DNA of 64,000 nt from the NCBI RefSeq assembly GCF_001422325.1, contig NZ_LMMR01000007.1, positions 635,834-699,833 on the forward strand. The letters run 5' to 3'. Numbering within the stretch: the stretch's first letter is position 1; the number at the start of each line of letters is the position of its first letter. Of the stretch, positions 41,490 to 49,997 are shown piece after piece. The position numbers were made by a program, and so were the translations under genes. This stretch comes from Leifsonia sp. Leaf264 (lineage in GTDB: Bacteria > Actinomycetota > Actinomycetes > Actinomycetales > Microbacteriaceae). Under the pieces are notes generated by a model. The model was not told the DNA's origin. It did not search any database and saw only the letters and a program-made list of their open reading frames with translations.

Positions 41490-42470
41490 TCAACCCACTC
41501 CTTGGGTGAGGGAACCGGCGAGGTCGCGACGGAGCACGAACCGCTGGTAGACGAGGGCGAAGATGAGGGAGACGATGAACAGGATCACCGCGACAGCGCT
41601 GCCGAAGCCCAGCTGGTTGCGCTGGAATCCGAACTGCACCATGTAGGTCGCCATGGTCGCCGTGGCGCCGGCAGGTCCGCCGCCGGTGACGACCCAGACC
41701 ATGTCGAAGAGCTGGAGCGATCCGATGATCGACAGGAACGCCCAGATGCGGATGGTGGGTCCGAGCAGCGGGATGGTGATGTGGCGCTGGATCTGCCACC
41801 AGCTCGCCCCGTCGATGGCCGCAGCCTCGCTCAGCTCCTCGGGCACGCCCTGCAAGCCCGCGAGGAACAGGATGATCGCGAAGCCGATGTACTTCCAGGT
41901 GAGGATCCAGAACATGGTCCAGAGCACGATGTCGGAGTCCGCGAGCCAGAGCTTGGTGAAGCCGCCGAGTCCGATCGTCGAGAGGAAGGCGTCGAACGGT
42001 CCGTCGGGCTGGAGCAGGAGCTTCCACGACAGGCCGGCGATGACCTCGCTCAACACGTAGGGGATGAAGATGATGACCCGCAGCAGCGTGCGGCCGCGCA
42101 TCCGTCGATTCAGGAGGAGTGCGATGCCGATGGCTATGGGGCCCTGGATGACCAGGGACAGCACCACGATGAACAGGTTGTGGCCGATGGCCCCGACGAA
42201 GACGGGATCGGTCAGGGCCCTGACGTAGTTGTCGGGGAAGTTGAAGTCGGTGAGCGGGCCGAAGCCGTTCCACTTGTACAGGCTGTAGACGGCGGCGAGC
42301 ACCACCGGGATGAGGACGAACCCGACGTAGACGAGGGTGGCCGGTCCGACGAAGAGGGCGATCTCGAGGTGCTTGCGGCGGCGGGAGCGCGACGGTCGTG
42401 TCGACCGCCGGGCCGGGGTCGGGCCCGCGGAGACCGCGGGCCCGACCTGATCGGTGCGTGTGAGTGTCAT
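41490..42470 (-). CDS. ABC sugar transporter permease (MalF-like)
   Basis: This is a 326-residue CUT1-type permease. A basic tail (RSRRRKHLEI) leads into the first helix; the EAA loop reads SEAAAIDGASWWQIQRHI, which docks to the ATPase. It lies 10 bases after the binding-protein gene on the same strand, with no hairpin between them, unlike the importers at 46.6 and 55.8 kb. No ATPase gene is present in the operon. Confidence 0.92.
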   Translation of the reverse strand: MTLTRTDQVGPAVSAGPTPARRSTRPSRSRRRKHLEIALFVGPATLVYVGFVLIPVVLAAVYSLYKWNGFGPLTDFNFPDNYVRALTDPVFVGAIGHNLFIVVLSLVIQGPIAIGIALLLNRRMRGRTLLRVIIFIPYVLSEVIAGLSWKLLLQPDGPFDAFLSTIGLGGFTKLWLADSDIVLWTMFWILTWKYIGFAIILFLAGLQGVPEELSEAAAIDGASWWQIQRHITIPLLGPTIRIWAFLSIIGSLQLFDMVWVVTGGGPAGATATMATYMVQFGFQRNQLGFGSAVAVILFIVSLIFALVYQRFVLRRDLAGSLTQGVG

Positions 42471-42480
42471 GGTGCTTTCG

Positions 42481-43773
42481 TCACTCGGTCGCGGCGGCGT
42501 CCTGCATGCCCTTGACGATGTCGTCCGCGGATCCCTTGCCTGCGAACAGGTTGACGATTCCGTCGTTCATGGCACCGCCGACAGTGGCCCCGTAGGCCGT
42601 GTCGAGCCAGAGCTGCACGTACGATGCCTTCTGCTTGCCTTCGAGCACCATCTGCAGGTTGGGGTCGGTGACACTGGATGCGGCATCAGCCACGGTCGGG
42701 ATTCCCGCGCCGGACTCACCGAAGCGCTTCTGCACGTCGGCGCTCATGATGTACTTCAGCAGCTCGACGCACTCCGGCGGAGCCTGCTGCGAGCAGGCGA
42801 AGCCGTCGCCGCCGCCGAGGGCAGCGGTCGGGTCGCCGGCGGCGCCGTCGATGCCGGGGAAGTTGAACCAGCCGAGGAACTCCGGAACCTTCTTGTCGTC
42901 GGTGAGACCGCCGACGACGCCGGGCTCCCAGTGGCCCATGAGCTCCATGGCGACCTTGCCGCTGGCGAGGAGGCCCGCACTGCTGCCGGCGCCCTGCTGG
43001 GCGGGGGTGGCGAGGAAGCCCTCGTTGAACGGCTCGGTCTTGAGGAAGGCCTCGAGGTCGTCTCCGGCCGTGACGAAGCACTCGTCGCTGAAGTCGTGCT
43101 TCGACTGCGCGGTCTTCAGGGTGTCGGGGGAGCAGTCCTTGAGCGCGAAGTTGTACCACCAGTGCGCGGCGGGCCACTTGTCACCGGCACCGACCGAGAT
43201 CGGGACGATGCCGGCCGACTTGAGCTTGGCGACGTCGTCGTTGAGCTCGTCGAGAGTGGTCGGAGGGGCCGTGATGCCGGCCTGGGCGAAGAGGTCCTTG
43301 TTGTACCAGAAGCCCTCGATGCCGTAGCTGAACGGCAGGCCGTAGGTGGCGCCGTCGATCTGCCAACCGCTGGCCGTGGGGCCGACAGCGTCGAGCTCGT
43401 CCTTCACGTCGTCGGAGATGTCCTTGACGTAACCCGCGGCGACCTGGTCCTTGAGCTCGCCTCCGCCCCAGGCCTGGAACAGGTCGGGCGGAGTGTTCGA
43501 GCGCAGCGCGTTCGGGATGAGGGTCTTCTGGAGGTCTTCGTTCTGGTAGCCCGTGACCTTCACGGTGACGTTGGGGTGCGCCTTCTCGAACTCGGTGGCG
43601 ACGTCCTGCCACAGGCCCTTGAGGGGATCCTGGTTGCCGTTGTGCCACCACGTCAGGGTGACCTTGCCATCGCCGTCGTCGCCGCTGTTCGCGCTACAAC
43701 CGGTCAGTGCTGCGACCGCGATGCCGATGGCTGCTGCGCCAGCGAGCAGTCGCTTGGTGCTGCGTCTGTTCAT
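42481..43773 (-). CDS. Sugar ABC transporter substrate-binding lipoprotein (xylo-oligosaccharide type)
   Basis: This is a 430-residue extracellular binding protein, family 1. The signal peptide ends at LTGC with lipid-modified Cys26; the mature part begins with VTLTWWHNGNQDPLKG. It heads the operon binding protein-permease-permease-GH3-GH10, so the cargo is probably xylo- or cello-oligosaccharides. A GAGAGG ribosome binding site precedes the ATG. Its promoter has consensus-like boxes, with a candidate ROK site over the -35. Confidence 0.93.
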   Translation of the reverse strand: MNRRSTKRLLAGAAAIGIAVAALTGCSANSGDDGDGKVTLTWWHNGNQDPLKGLWQDVATEFEKAHPNVTVKVTGYQNEDLQKTLIPNALRSNTPPDLFQAWGGGELKDQVAAGYVKDISDDVKDELDAVGPTASGWQIDGATYGLPFSYGIEGFWYNKDLFAQAGITAPPTTLDELNDDVAKLKSAGIVPISVGAGDKWPAAHWWYNFALKDCSPDTLKTAQSKHDFSDECFVTAGDDLEAFLKTEPFNEGFLATPAQQGAGSSAGLLASGKVAMELMGHWEPGVVGGLTDDKKVPEFLGWFNFPGIDGAAGDPTAALGGGDGFACSQQAPPECVELLKYIMSADVQKRFGESGAGIPTVADAASSVTDPNLQMVLEGKQKASYVQLWLDTAYGATVGGAMNDGIVNLFAGKGSADDIVKGMQDAAATE

Positions 43774-43791
43774 CGTTGAACCTCTCGAAAG

Positions 43792-43811
43792 TTTCGACGT
43801 CTGCGTCGAAA
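43792..43811. repeat. Inverted repeat in the 5' leader of the 43.8 kb binding-protein gene
   Basis: TTTCGACG-TCTG-CGTCGAAA has perfect 8-base arms. It lies between the predicted transcription start and the ribosome binding site, so it may act as an operator or as an RNA hairpin near the start codon. An overlapping TCGAAAGTTTCGA palindrome sits at 43785-43797. Confidence 0.55.
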
Positions 43812-43828
43812 GTGATCTGGACGCTCTG

Positions 43829-43857
43829 ATACTACGGCTGCGGAGATATGCCGTCAA
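43829..43857 (-). promoter_or_regulatory. Promoter of the xylo-oligosaccharide importer/GH3/GH10 operon
   Basis: On the minus strand TTGACG (43852-43857) and TAGTAT (43829-43834) are exactly 17 bases apart, close to the housekeeping consensus. Confidence 0.65.
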
Positions 43858-43868
43858 GCGCAACATAT
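43853..43868. promoter_or_regulatory. Candidate ROK-regulator site over the -35 box
   Basis: GTCAAGCGCAACATAT matches 13 of 16 bases of the site over the xylA -10. It lies between the importer operon and the divergent ROK gene, where a ROK repressor site would be expected. Confidence 0.45.
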
Positions 43869-43917
43869 TCGGCGTGGCCGGGAGGCGCCTCGCCCTGTCG
43901 CCCGTAGAGTGTCATCC

Positions 43918-45093
43918 GTGAGCACCCTGGGGACCTTCGACGGCGTCCATCGCCGAAACCTGTCGAAAGTACTGTCTCTCGTGCACTACGACGGACCCCT
44001 GTCACGTGCCGCCATCACGGCGTCCACGGGCCTCAACCGCTCCACCGTGGCCACCCTGGTGGCTGAACTCGCCGCACTCGAACTCGTCGTGGAGAACGCC
44101 CCCGACCCGACGAACAGGGTGGGTCGTCCGTCTCCGGTGGTGGGGCCGCATCCGCTCGTCGCCGTCGTGGCCGTGAACCCGGAGGTCGATGCCGTGACGC
44201 TCGCCGCCGTGGGACTCGGCGGCAACGTGCTGCACAGCGAGCGCATCGAAGTCGATCACATCGTGAGCCCGGACGAGGTCGCCGACATCGTCGCGAGTGC
44301 TGTCGAGGGCTGGTCGACGGGCGAGCTCGCCGCTCTGCGCTTCATCGCCTGCGGGGTGGCGGTTCCCGGACAGGTGCGTCGCGGGGACGGCCTCGTGCGG
44401 TGGGCTCCGCACCTCGGATGGTCGGATGCCGCCATCCGCGACCTCCTCGAGGGGGCGACAGGGCTGCCGACGGTCGTCGACAACGACGCCAGCCTCGGTG
44501 CCGTGGCCGAGCACCTGTTCGGCGCCGGGCGCGGTGTCGACGACATCGTCTACTTGAACGGAGGCGCCAGCGGAATCGGCGGTGGCCTCATCGTGCACGG
44601 TCGTCCGGTCGGCGGGGCGGCCGGCTACGCGGGGGAGTTCGGCCAGAACCGACCGGGCATCGCCGCGATGGACGATCGCCGAGCGCCGGACGGCGTGCTC
44701 GAAGACGAGGTGAGCCGTGCCAGGCTCCTCGAGGTCGTCGGCCTCGCCTCCGCCGATGAGCCCACCCTCTCCGAGGCCCTGGTCGAGTCGACGGATGCCG
44801 CCGTGCTGCGCGAGCTCGAACGCCAGCGCCGCATCCTGGCCACGGCGCTCTGCAACGCCATCAACGTGCTCAACCCGTCGCTCGTCATCCTCGGCGGGTT
44901 CCTCGCGACTGTGGCCGCCAGTGACCTGCCGGCGCTCGAGGCCGCCGTCGTCGCCCAGGCCCTGCCGGTGGCGGGCGAGCAGCTCGCCATCAGGGTGGCC
45001 GCCCTCGGCGAGGACCGCCTGCTGATCGGGGCGGCCGAGGCCGCCTTCGCCGCCGTGCTCGCCGACCCGGAGCTGAGTCCGGTCGCCCGCTGA
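43918..45093 (+). CDS. ROK family transcriptional regulator lacking the zinc motif
   Basis: This is a 391-residue regulator with an N-terminal winged helix (AAITASTGLNRSTVATLVAEL) and a ROK sugar-kinase-like domain. The ROK zinc motif CxCGxxGC is absent; the place reads NRPGIAAMDDRRAPDGVLEDE, so the domain may fold or sense differently. GTG 43918 lies 7 bases after TAGAGT, consistent with a leaderless start; GTG 43909 overlaps that box and was rejected. It is divergent from the xylo-oligosaccharide importer operon, which it probably represses. Confidence 0.87.
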   Translation: MSTLGTFDGVHRRNLSKVLSLVHYDGPLSRAAITASTGLNRSTVATLVAELAALELVVENAPDPTNRVGRPSPVVGPHPLVAVVAVNPEVDAVTLAAVGLGGNVLHSERIEVDHIVSPDEVADIVASAVEGWSTGELAALRFIACGVAVPGQVRRGDGLVRWAPHLGWSDAAIRDLLEGATGLPTVVDNDASLGAVAEHLFGAGRGVDDIVYLNGGASGIGGGLIVHGRPVGGAAGYAGEFGQNRPGIAAMDDRRAPDGVLEDEVSRARLLEVVGLASADEPTLSEALVESTDAAVLRELERQRRILATALCNAINVLNPSLVILGGFLATVAASDLPALEAAVVAQALPVAGEQLAIRVAALGEDRLLIGAAEAAFAAVLADPELSPVAR

Positions 45094-45210
45094 GCCCTGG
45101 GTGGGTCGGGCGCGGTTCGGCGTTCGTGGACGCGAGTCGCCGACACTATTTCGTTGCCGCCACCTGCAAACCGCACCGACTGAAGCCTTTTCGTGGGTAT
45201 GGTCGATCCC

Positions 45211-46416
45211 GTGTCGGCCATCACTCAGTCCCCTCGCTCGCTCCGCGCCGGCGGCGGTACGGCGGAGGACATCCGCGATCGCAACCTGTCGAGCCTGCTC
45301 GGCTGGCTGCACCGTGACGGCGCCCACTCCCGCGCCGAGCTCACACGCCTCTCCGGTCTCAATCGCTCCACGGTCGGCGTGGTCATCGGCGATCTCGTGG
45401 CGCTCGGGCTGGTGAGTGAGGGCCCGGCCGTCGTGAGTGGTGCCGGACGCCCGAGCAGTGTCGTGATCCCCGATCCCGCCACCGTCGTCATCGCCGTGAA
45501 CCCCGAGGTCGACGCCCTCAACGTCGGTCTGGTCGGCTTCAGCGGACGCGTTCTCCGACGGGCCCGCATCCCGTGGAACGGGCCTGTGAGCGTCGACGAG
45601 GTCGTGCGCGCCACCAGTGCCGTGGTCGCCGGAATGACGAGCGACGCCGAGGTCCCGTGGAGGATCCTCGGAGCAGGCATCGCCGTGCCGGGCCAGGTGC
45701 GGCTGTCCGACGGCCACGTCCGCGAGGCCACCCACCTCGGCTGGTCGGAGGAACCGCTCGCGGCCACGATGTCGGCTGCGCTCGGGGTTCCCGTGCAGGC
45801 CGCGAACGCAGCCGCGCTCGCGCTCCGCGCCGAGAGCACCTTCGGTGCCGGCCGTGACGCCGACGACCTGTTCTACATCATCGGCGGGGCGAGCGGCATC
45901 GGCGGCGGTGCCGTCATCGGCGGACGACTCGCCCTCGGGGCCAATGGCCATGCCGGCGAGGTCGGTCACATCTTCGTCGCCGACAACGGTCGGCTCTGCC
46001 ACTGCGGGGCGAGCGGATGCTTCGAGACCGAGGTGTCGCGCGACGAACTCCTCGCGGCTCTCGGACTCCCGGTCTCCCAGGCGGACTTCCTGGCCGAACG
46101 CCTGCGGATGAGCGATGACCCCGCCGTCGCGGCACTCATCGAGCGCTACCTGGTCATCCTTCGCCGAGTGGTCAGCACGGTGTTGAACCTGTTCAACCCG
46201 TCGACGATCATCATCGGCGGCTTCCTCGCATCGGTGATCGACGGGGTGGATCCAGCGGACATCGTGGGGGAGTCGATCCGTTCGGCCCGGGAGGGCGTGC
46301 GGGTCCTGACGGGCTCCACCGACGTCGACCTGCTGCTGGTGGGGGCGGCCGAGCTCGTCTTCAGCGAATTGATCGCGGCTCCCAGCGCGCTCGTGGCGGG
46401 CATTCAGCAACGCTGA
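45211..46416 (+). CDS. ROK family transcriptional regulator (zinc motif intact)
   Basis: This is a 401-residue regulator paralogous to its upstream neighbour. The winged helix has RAELTRLSGLNRSTVGVVI. The ROK domain keeps the zinc motif CHCGASGCFE starting at Cys263. GTG 45211 was chosen because TATGGT (45198-45203) lies 7 bases before it, exactly as in the first ROK gene; starts at 45193 or 45199 would overlap the -10 box. It precedes the alpha-xyloside importer operon, which has two related GTTG-GCAAAC motifs, and probably controls it. Confidence 0.87.
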   Translation: MSAITQSPRSLRAGGGTAEDIRDRNLSSLLGWLHRDGAHSRAELTRLSGLNRSTVGVVIGDLVALGLVSEGPAVVSGAGRPSSVVIPDPATVVIAVNPEVDALNVGLVGFSGRVLRRARIPWNGPVSVDEVVRATSAVVAGMTSDAEVPWRILGAGIAVPGQVRLSDGHVREATHLGWSEEPLAATMSAALGVPVQAANAAALALRAESTFGAGRDADDLFYIIGGASGIGGGAVIGGRLALGANGHAGEVGHIFVADNGRLCHCGASGCFETEVSRDELLAALGLPVSQADFLAERLRMSDDPAVAALIERYLVILRRVVSTVLNLFNPSTIIIGGFLASVIDGVDPADIVGESIRSAREGVRVLTGSTDVDLLLVGAAELVFSELIAAPSALVAGIQQR

Positions 46417-46418
46417 TT

Positions 46419-46433
46419 GTTGCGGGGGCAAAC
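46419..46433. promoter_or_regulatory. Candidate ROK operator, distal copy
   Basis: GTTGCGGGGGCAAAC lies 3 bases after the ROK stop codon. It shares GTTG and GCAAAC arms with the copy at 46550, about 130 bases away, a spacing that would allow looping. Confidence 0.45.
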
Positions 46434-46522
46434 ATTATCCCCGTCGCCCGACGATCCCAGCGTTGACGTGCGATTCCTCGGCATATGCGCGTGAGCATCC
46501 GTCATTGGCGTGGAATTCAGGG

Positions 46523-46551
46523 TTGCGGAGAGCGCTCACACATGGTTATGT
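46523..46551 (+). promoter_or_regulatory. Probable promoter of the alpha-xyloside importer operon
   Basis: TTGCGG (46523-46528) and TTATGT (46546-46551) are 17 bases apart. The proximal ROK-like motif overlaps the expected start point. Confidence 0.45.
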
Positions 46552-46564
46552 TGGCGGCGCAAAC
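46550..46564. promoter_or_regulatory. Candidate ROK operator, proximal copy
   Basis: GTTGGCGGCGCAAAC matches 12 of 15 bases of the distal copy and sits over the -10 and start region of the predicted promoter, a typical repressor position. Confidence 0.5.
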
Positions 46565-46632
46565 AAAATGGCATCGGAGTGGCTGCCCCATCGTCCTGCA
46601 CGACGGCATCCCTCCCATACAAGGAGGTAGTG

Positions 46633-47955
46633 ATGCGCAAGAGGCATATTGCGGCAGCAGCCGGACTCGCGATCGGAGCCCTGCTCCTGGCCGGATGCTC
46701 GGCCGGCGGGGCATCGAGCGATGACGCGAAGGTGAACACGGATCCCGACGGCAAGGGCAAGACGCTGACGCTCTGGCACTACGAGGGTGCAGACAGTGCG
46801 ATGGGCAAGGCCTGGGACGCGGCCATCACGGAGTTCGAGTCGGAGACCGGTGCCAAGGTCAAGTTCGAGGAGAAGGCCTTCGAGGCCATCCGCTCGACCG
46901 CGAGCCAGGTGCTCAACTCCGACTCCGCGCCGGACATCCTCGAGTACAACAAGGGCAACGCCACGGCCGGCCTGCTCTCCAGCCAGGGGCTGCTCAGCAA
47001 CCTCGACAACGCGGTGAAGGCCTACGGCTGGGACGAGAAGCTGGCCCCGTCGCTGCAGACCACGGCGAAGTACGACGACAAGGGGATCATGGGGTCCGGC
47101 CACTTCTACGGCATCCCGAACTACGGCGAGTTCGTCGACGTCTACTACAACAAGGACCTGTTCGCGAAGTACGACATCGCGGTGCCCACGACCTTCGAGG
47201 AGTTCGAGGCGGCCCTGAAGACCTTCAAGGACGCCGGCATCACCCCGCTCGCCGAGTCGGCTGCCGAGTACCCGCTGGGCCAGCTCTGGTACCAGTTGGC
47301 GCTGAGCAAGGCCACCCGACAGTGGGTCACGGACTACCAGACCTACACCGGGCCGGTCGACTTCCACGACGAGGACTTCACGTTCGCAACCGAGACGATC
47401 GCCGACTGGGTCGACAAGGGCTACATCTCCAAGAGCTCGACCGGCCTCAAGGCCGAGGACGCCGGAGTGAGCTTCATCAAGGGCGACGCACCCATCTTCT
47501 ACTCCGGCAGCTGGTGGTATGGACGCTTCGTCAGCGAGATCAAGAACTTCGAGTGGTCGAGCTTCCTGCTTCCCGGCTCCGACATGGCGCCGGGCTCCTC
47601 CGGCAACCTCTGGGTCGTTCCCGAGAACTCGGAGAACAAGGACCTCGCCTACAAGTTCATCGACATCACGATGAGCCCGAAGATCCAGGCCATCATCGGC
47701 AACAACGGCGGCATCCCCGTCGCCGCCGACCCGGCCGACATCACGGACGCGAAGAGCCAGGAGCTGATCGCCAACTTCAACACGCTCACGGACCGCGACG
47801 GCCTGGCCTTCTACCCCGACTGGCCCACGCCCACCTTCTACGACGAGTTGAACGCCGGCCTCCAGGAGTTGGTGAACGGAACGAAGTCGCCGAGCGAGGT
47901 GCTCGACGAGCTCGGCACCGCCTACCAGGACGGCGTCGACGACATCGTCGGCTGA
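46633..47955 (+). CDS. Sugar ABC transporter substrate-binding lipoprotein (alpha-xyloside type)
   Basis: This is a 440-residue extracellular binding protein. Signal peptide MRKRHIAAAAG leads to the lipobox LAGC with Cys22; the mature part starts LTLWHYEGADSAMG. A perfect AAGGAGG ribosome binding site (46621-46627) predicts strong translation, as needed for a binding protein. It heads the operon binding protein-permease-permease-GH31, so the cargo is probably a xyloglucan fragment such as isoprimeverose or another alpha-xyloside. A strong hairpin separates it from the permease genes. Confidence 0.93.
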   Translation: MRKRHIAAAAGLAIGALLLAGCSAGGASSDDAKVNTDPDGKGKTLTLWHYEGADSAMGKAWDAAITEFESETGAKVKFEEKAFEAIRSTASQVLNSDSAPDILEYNKGNATAGLLSSQGLLSNLDNAVKAYGWDEKLAPSLQTTAKYDDKGIMGSGHFYGIPNYGEFVDVYYNKDLFAKYDIAVPTTFEEFEAALKTFKDAGITPLAESAAEYPLGQLWYQLALSKATRQWVTDYQTYTGPVDFHDEDFTFATETIADWVDKGYISKSSTGLKAEDAGVSFIKGDAPIFYSGSWWYGRFVSEIKNFEWSSFLLPGSDMAPGSSGNLWVVPENSENKDLAYKFIDITMSPKIQAIIGNNGGIPVAADPADITDAKSQELIANFNTLTDRDGLAFYPDWPTPTFYDELNAGLQELVNGTKSPSEVLDELGTAYQDGVDDIVG

Positions 47956-47993
47956 TCGCCCTCGCTGATCGATCTGGACAGTTGATCGGCATC

Positions 47994-48031
47994 GGCGGCG
48001 GGGAGGCCGTGCAAGCCGCCTCCCCGCCGCC
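47994..48031 (+). terminator. Intercistronic hairpin after the binding-protein gene
   Basis: Perfect 14 bp arms GGCGGCGGGGAGGC (47994-48007) and its complement (48018-48031) flank a 10-base loop. Lying inside the operon, it probably acts as a partial terminator or 3' stabiliser that keeps binding protein in excess over permeases. Confidence 0.7.
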
Positions 48032-48096
48032 CCCACCCAGCGCTCACGCGATCCATCCCAGCGCACCTGCGACCGCACCACAGAAAGGCTCTCGTC

Positions 48097-49071
48097 ATGA
48101 CGACGCAGCTCATCCCTCCCGTGAAGGTGAGGACGAAGCGTTCGGTGGAGGAATCCCTCCTGCCGAAGAGCGGCAAGAACGACCGGGCGGCCTTCTGGCT
48201 CTACCTGATCCCCGGCTTCATCCTGCTGGCGATCGTCGTGATCGTTCCGCTGGTCTGGAACATCTACCTGAGCTTCACCGAGTACCGCGGCATCCGACCA
48301 CCGATCTGGATCGGGCTCGAGAACTGGGTCGAGTTGTTCGGCGACGAGAAGTTCTGGATGTCCTTCGTCAACTCCATCGCCATGATCGTCGCGATGGTCG
48401 TCATCCCGACCCTTCTCGGCCTCGCGCTCGCCGCCATGCTGTTCGACCTCATCGGGCGCAAGTTCGGCGGTCGGCTCGCGAGCTTCCTGCGCGCCACCTA
48501 CTACCTGCCGCAGATCCTGCCCGTCGTCGTGGCCGCCGTCGTGATCGGCTGGATCCTGCGAGCGGATGACGGCGCGCTCAACGAGATGCTCGCCGCAGTC
48601 GGACTCGAGTCCCTCCAGCACAACTGGCTCGGCAGCCCCGACACGGCCCTCGCAAGCATCATGGCTGTCATGGTCTGGGTGCAGCTGGGCTATCCCGTCG
48701 TGATCTTCATGGCCGCCCTGCAGCGTGTCGATCCCGAACTCTACGAGGCGGCTGAGCTCGACGGCGCGAACTGGTTCCAGCGCTTCACGGCCATCACGGT
48801 GACCATCATCCGTCCCGAGATCTTCGTGGTGACGCTGACCTGCACGATCGCCGCCCTCAAGGTGTTCGGCCCCATCTACACGCTGACCCGCGGAGGACCG
48901 GGCAACGCCACCATCGTGCCCAGCTACTACTCGTACAGCGAGTTCTTCCAGAGCCAGCAGGTGGGCTACGGAGCCACCATCGCCACGGCACTGACGATCA
49001 TCATCATCCTGGTCGCAATCGTCTTCATCAAGGCGCAGAACCGTGCCGAACGAGCAGAGAGCGAGCGCTGA
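48097..49071 (+). CDS. ABC sugar transporter permease (MalF-like)
   Basis: This is a 324-residue CUT1-type permease with about six transmembrane helices after a basic N-terminal tail. The EAA loop reads YEAAELDGANWFQRFTAI, followed by TLTRGGPGNATIV, typical of the MalF branch. The ATG has GAAAGG upstream. It forms the channel together with the next gene, which starts 2 bases after its stop codon. Confidence 0.92.
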   Translation: MTTQLIPPVKVRTKRSVEESLLPKSGKNDRAAFWLYLIPGFILLAIVVIVPLVWNIYLSFTEYRGIRPPIWIGLENWVELFGDEKFWMSFVNSIAMIVAMVVIPTLLGLALAAMLFDLIGRKFGGRLASFLRATYYLPQILPVVVAAVVIGWILRADDGALNEMLAAVGLESLQHNWLGSPDTALASIMAVMVWVQLGYPVVIFMAALQRVDPELYEAAELDGANWFQRFTAITVTIIRPEIFVVTLTCTIAALKVFGPIYTLTRGGPGNATIVPSYYSYSEFFQSQQVGYGATIATALTIIIILVAIVFIKAQNRAERAESER

Positions 49072-49073
49072 AC

Positions 49074-49997
49074 ATGGCGATCATCGCCCCCGACACGGCA
49101 TCCGCGTCGAAGAACCAGAACGCATTCGCGCCGGCGAAGAAGGACTCGACCTTCAAGCTGCGCCGCCGAAAGACCAAGCGCACAGCTGGAGACTGGCTTC
49201 TCCTCGCCGCCGCGATCGTCGTCGGCGTGCTCATCGCGGCGCCGTTCTACCTCATCCTCATCAACTCGTTCAAGTCCCCGAGCGACTACTCGAACGGCGG
49301 GCCGCTGCAACTGCCGACGAGCCTGTACTTCGACGGCATCGGCGCGTTCTGGGAGCGGGTCGACTTCCCGCTCAAGCTCTGGAACAGCTTCTTCATCTCG
49401 GCGACGGTCTCGATCTTCGCCGTGGTCATCTCGGTGTTCAACGCCTACGCGATCGGAGTCGGCCGGGTGCGCGGACGCACGTGGATCGTCGTGCTCTTCC
49501 TGCTCGCCAACGTGCTGCCGCAGGAGGCGCTGCTCTACCCGCTGTACTTCATGTTCAAAGGCGTCGGCCTCTACGACAACGTCTGGAGCGTCATCATCAT
49601 CTTCACGGTGATCCAGAGCGCCTTCGGCACGTACCTGCTCTCGAGTGTCTACGGCACCTTCCCGAAGGAGATCCTCGAGGCATCAGCCCTCGACGGGGCC
49701 AGCCGTTGGCAGATCCTCTGGCGCGTCGTCGTGCCGATCAGCCGTCCGACCCTGTCAGTGCTGCTCATCTTCTTCTTCATCTGGACGTGGAACGAATTCC
49801 TCATCCCGCTCACCTTCCTGGTCTCCAACGACAACCAGACGGTGCCGGTGGCCATCGCCACCCTGCAGGGCGACAGGCTGATGGACGTCACCACCACGAG
49901 CGCCTCGGCGCTGCTCGGCCTGATTCCCACGCTCGTCTTCTTCCTCATCTTCCAGCGCACCCTCACCAGGGGCATCACAGCAGGAGCGGTCAAGTAA
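49074..49997 (+). CDS. ABC sugar transporter permease (MalG-like)
   Basis: This is a 307-residue CUT1-type permease. A 40-residue basic tail precedes the first helix (GDWLLLAAAIVVGVLI); the EAA loop is LEASALDGASRWQILWRV. The C-terminus RGITAGAVK is typical of MalG proteins. Its TAA stop shares one base with the ATG of the GH31 gene, so transport and hydrolysis are coupled. Confidence 0.92.
   Translation: MAIIAPDTASASKNQNAFAPAKKDSTFKLRRRKTKRTAGDWLLLAAAIVVGVLIAAPFYLILINSFKSPSDYSNGGPLQLPTSLYFDGIGAFWERVDFPLKLWNSFFISATVSIFAVVISVFNAYAIGVGRVRGRTWIVVLFLLANVLPQEALLYPLYFMFKGVGLYDNVWSVIIIFTVIQSAFGTYLLSSVYGTFPKEILEASALDGASRWQILWRVVVPISRPTLSVLLIFFFIWTWNEFLIPLTFLVSNDNQTVPVAIATLQGDRLMDVTTTSASALLGLIPTLVFFLIFQRTLTRGITAGAVK

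Noticed and set aside
46546..48621. 691-codon open frame on the minus strand opposite the alpha-xyloside binding protein and permease
   Set aside because: It is antisense to two well-supported genes, is composed mostly of Glu, Val, Arg, Asp and Gly from reversed high-GC codons, and shows no known motif.
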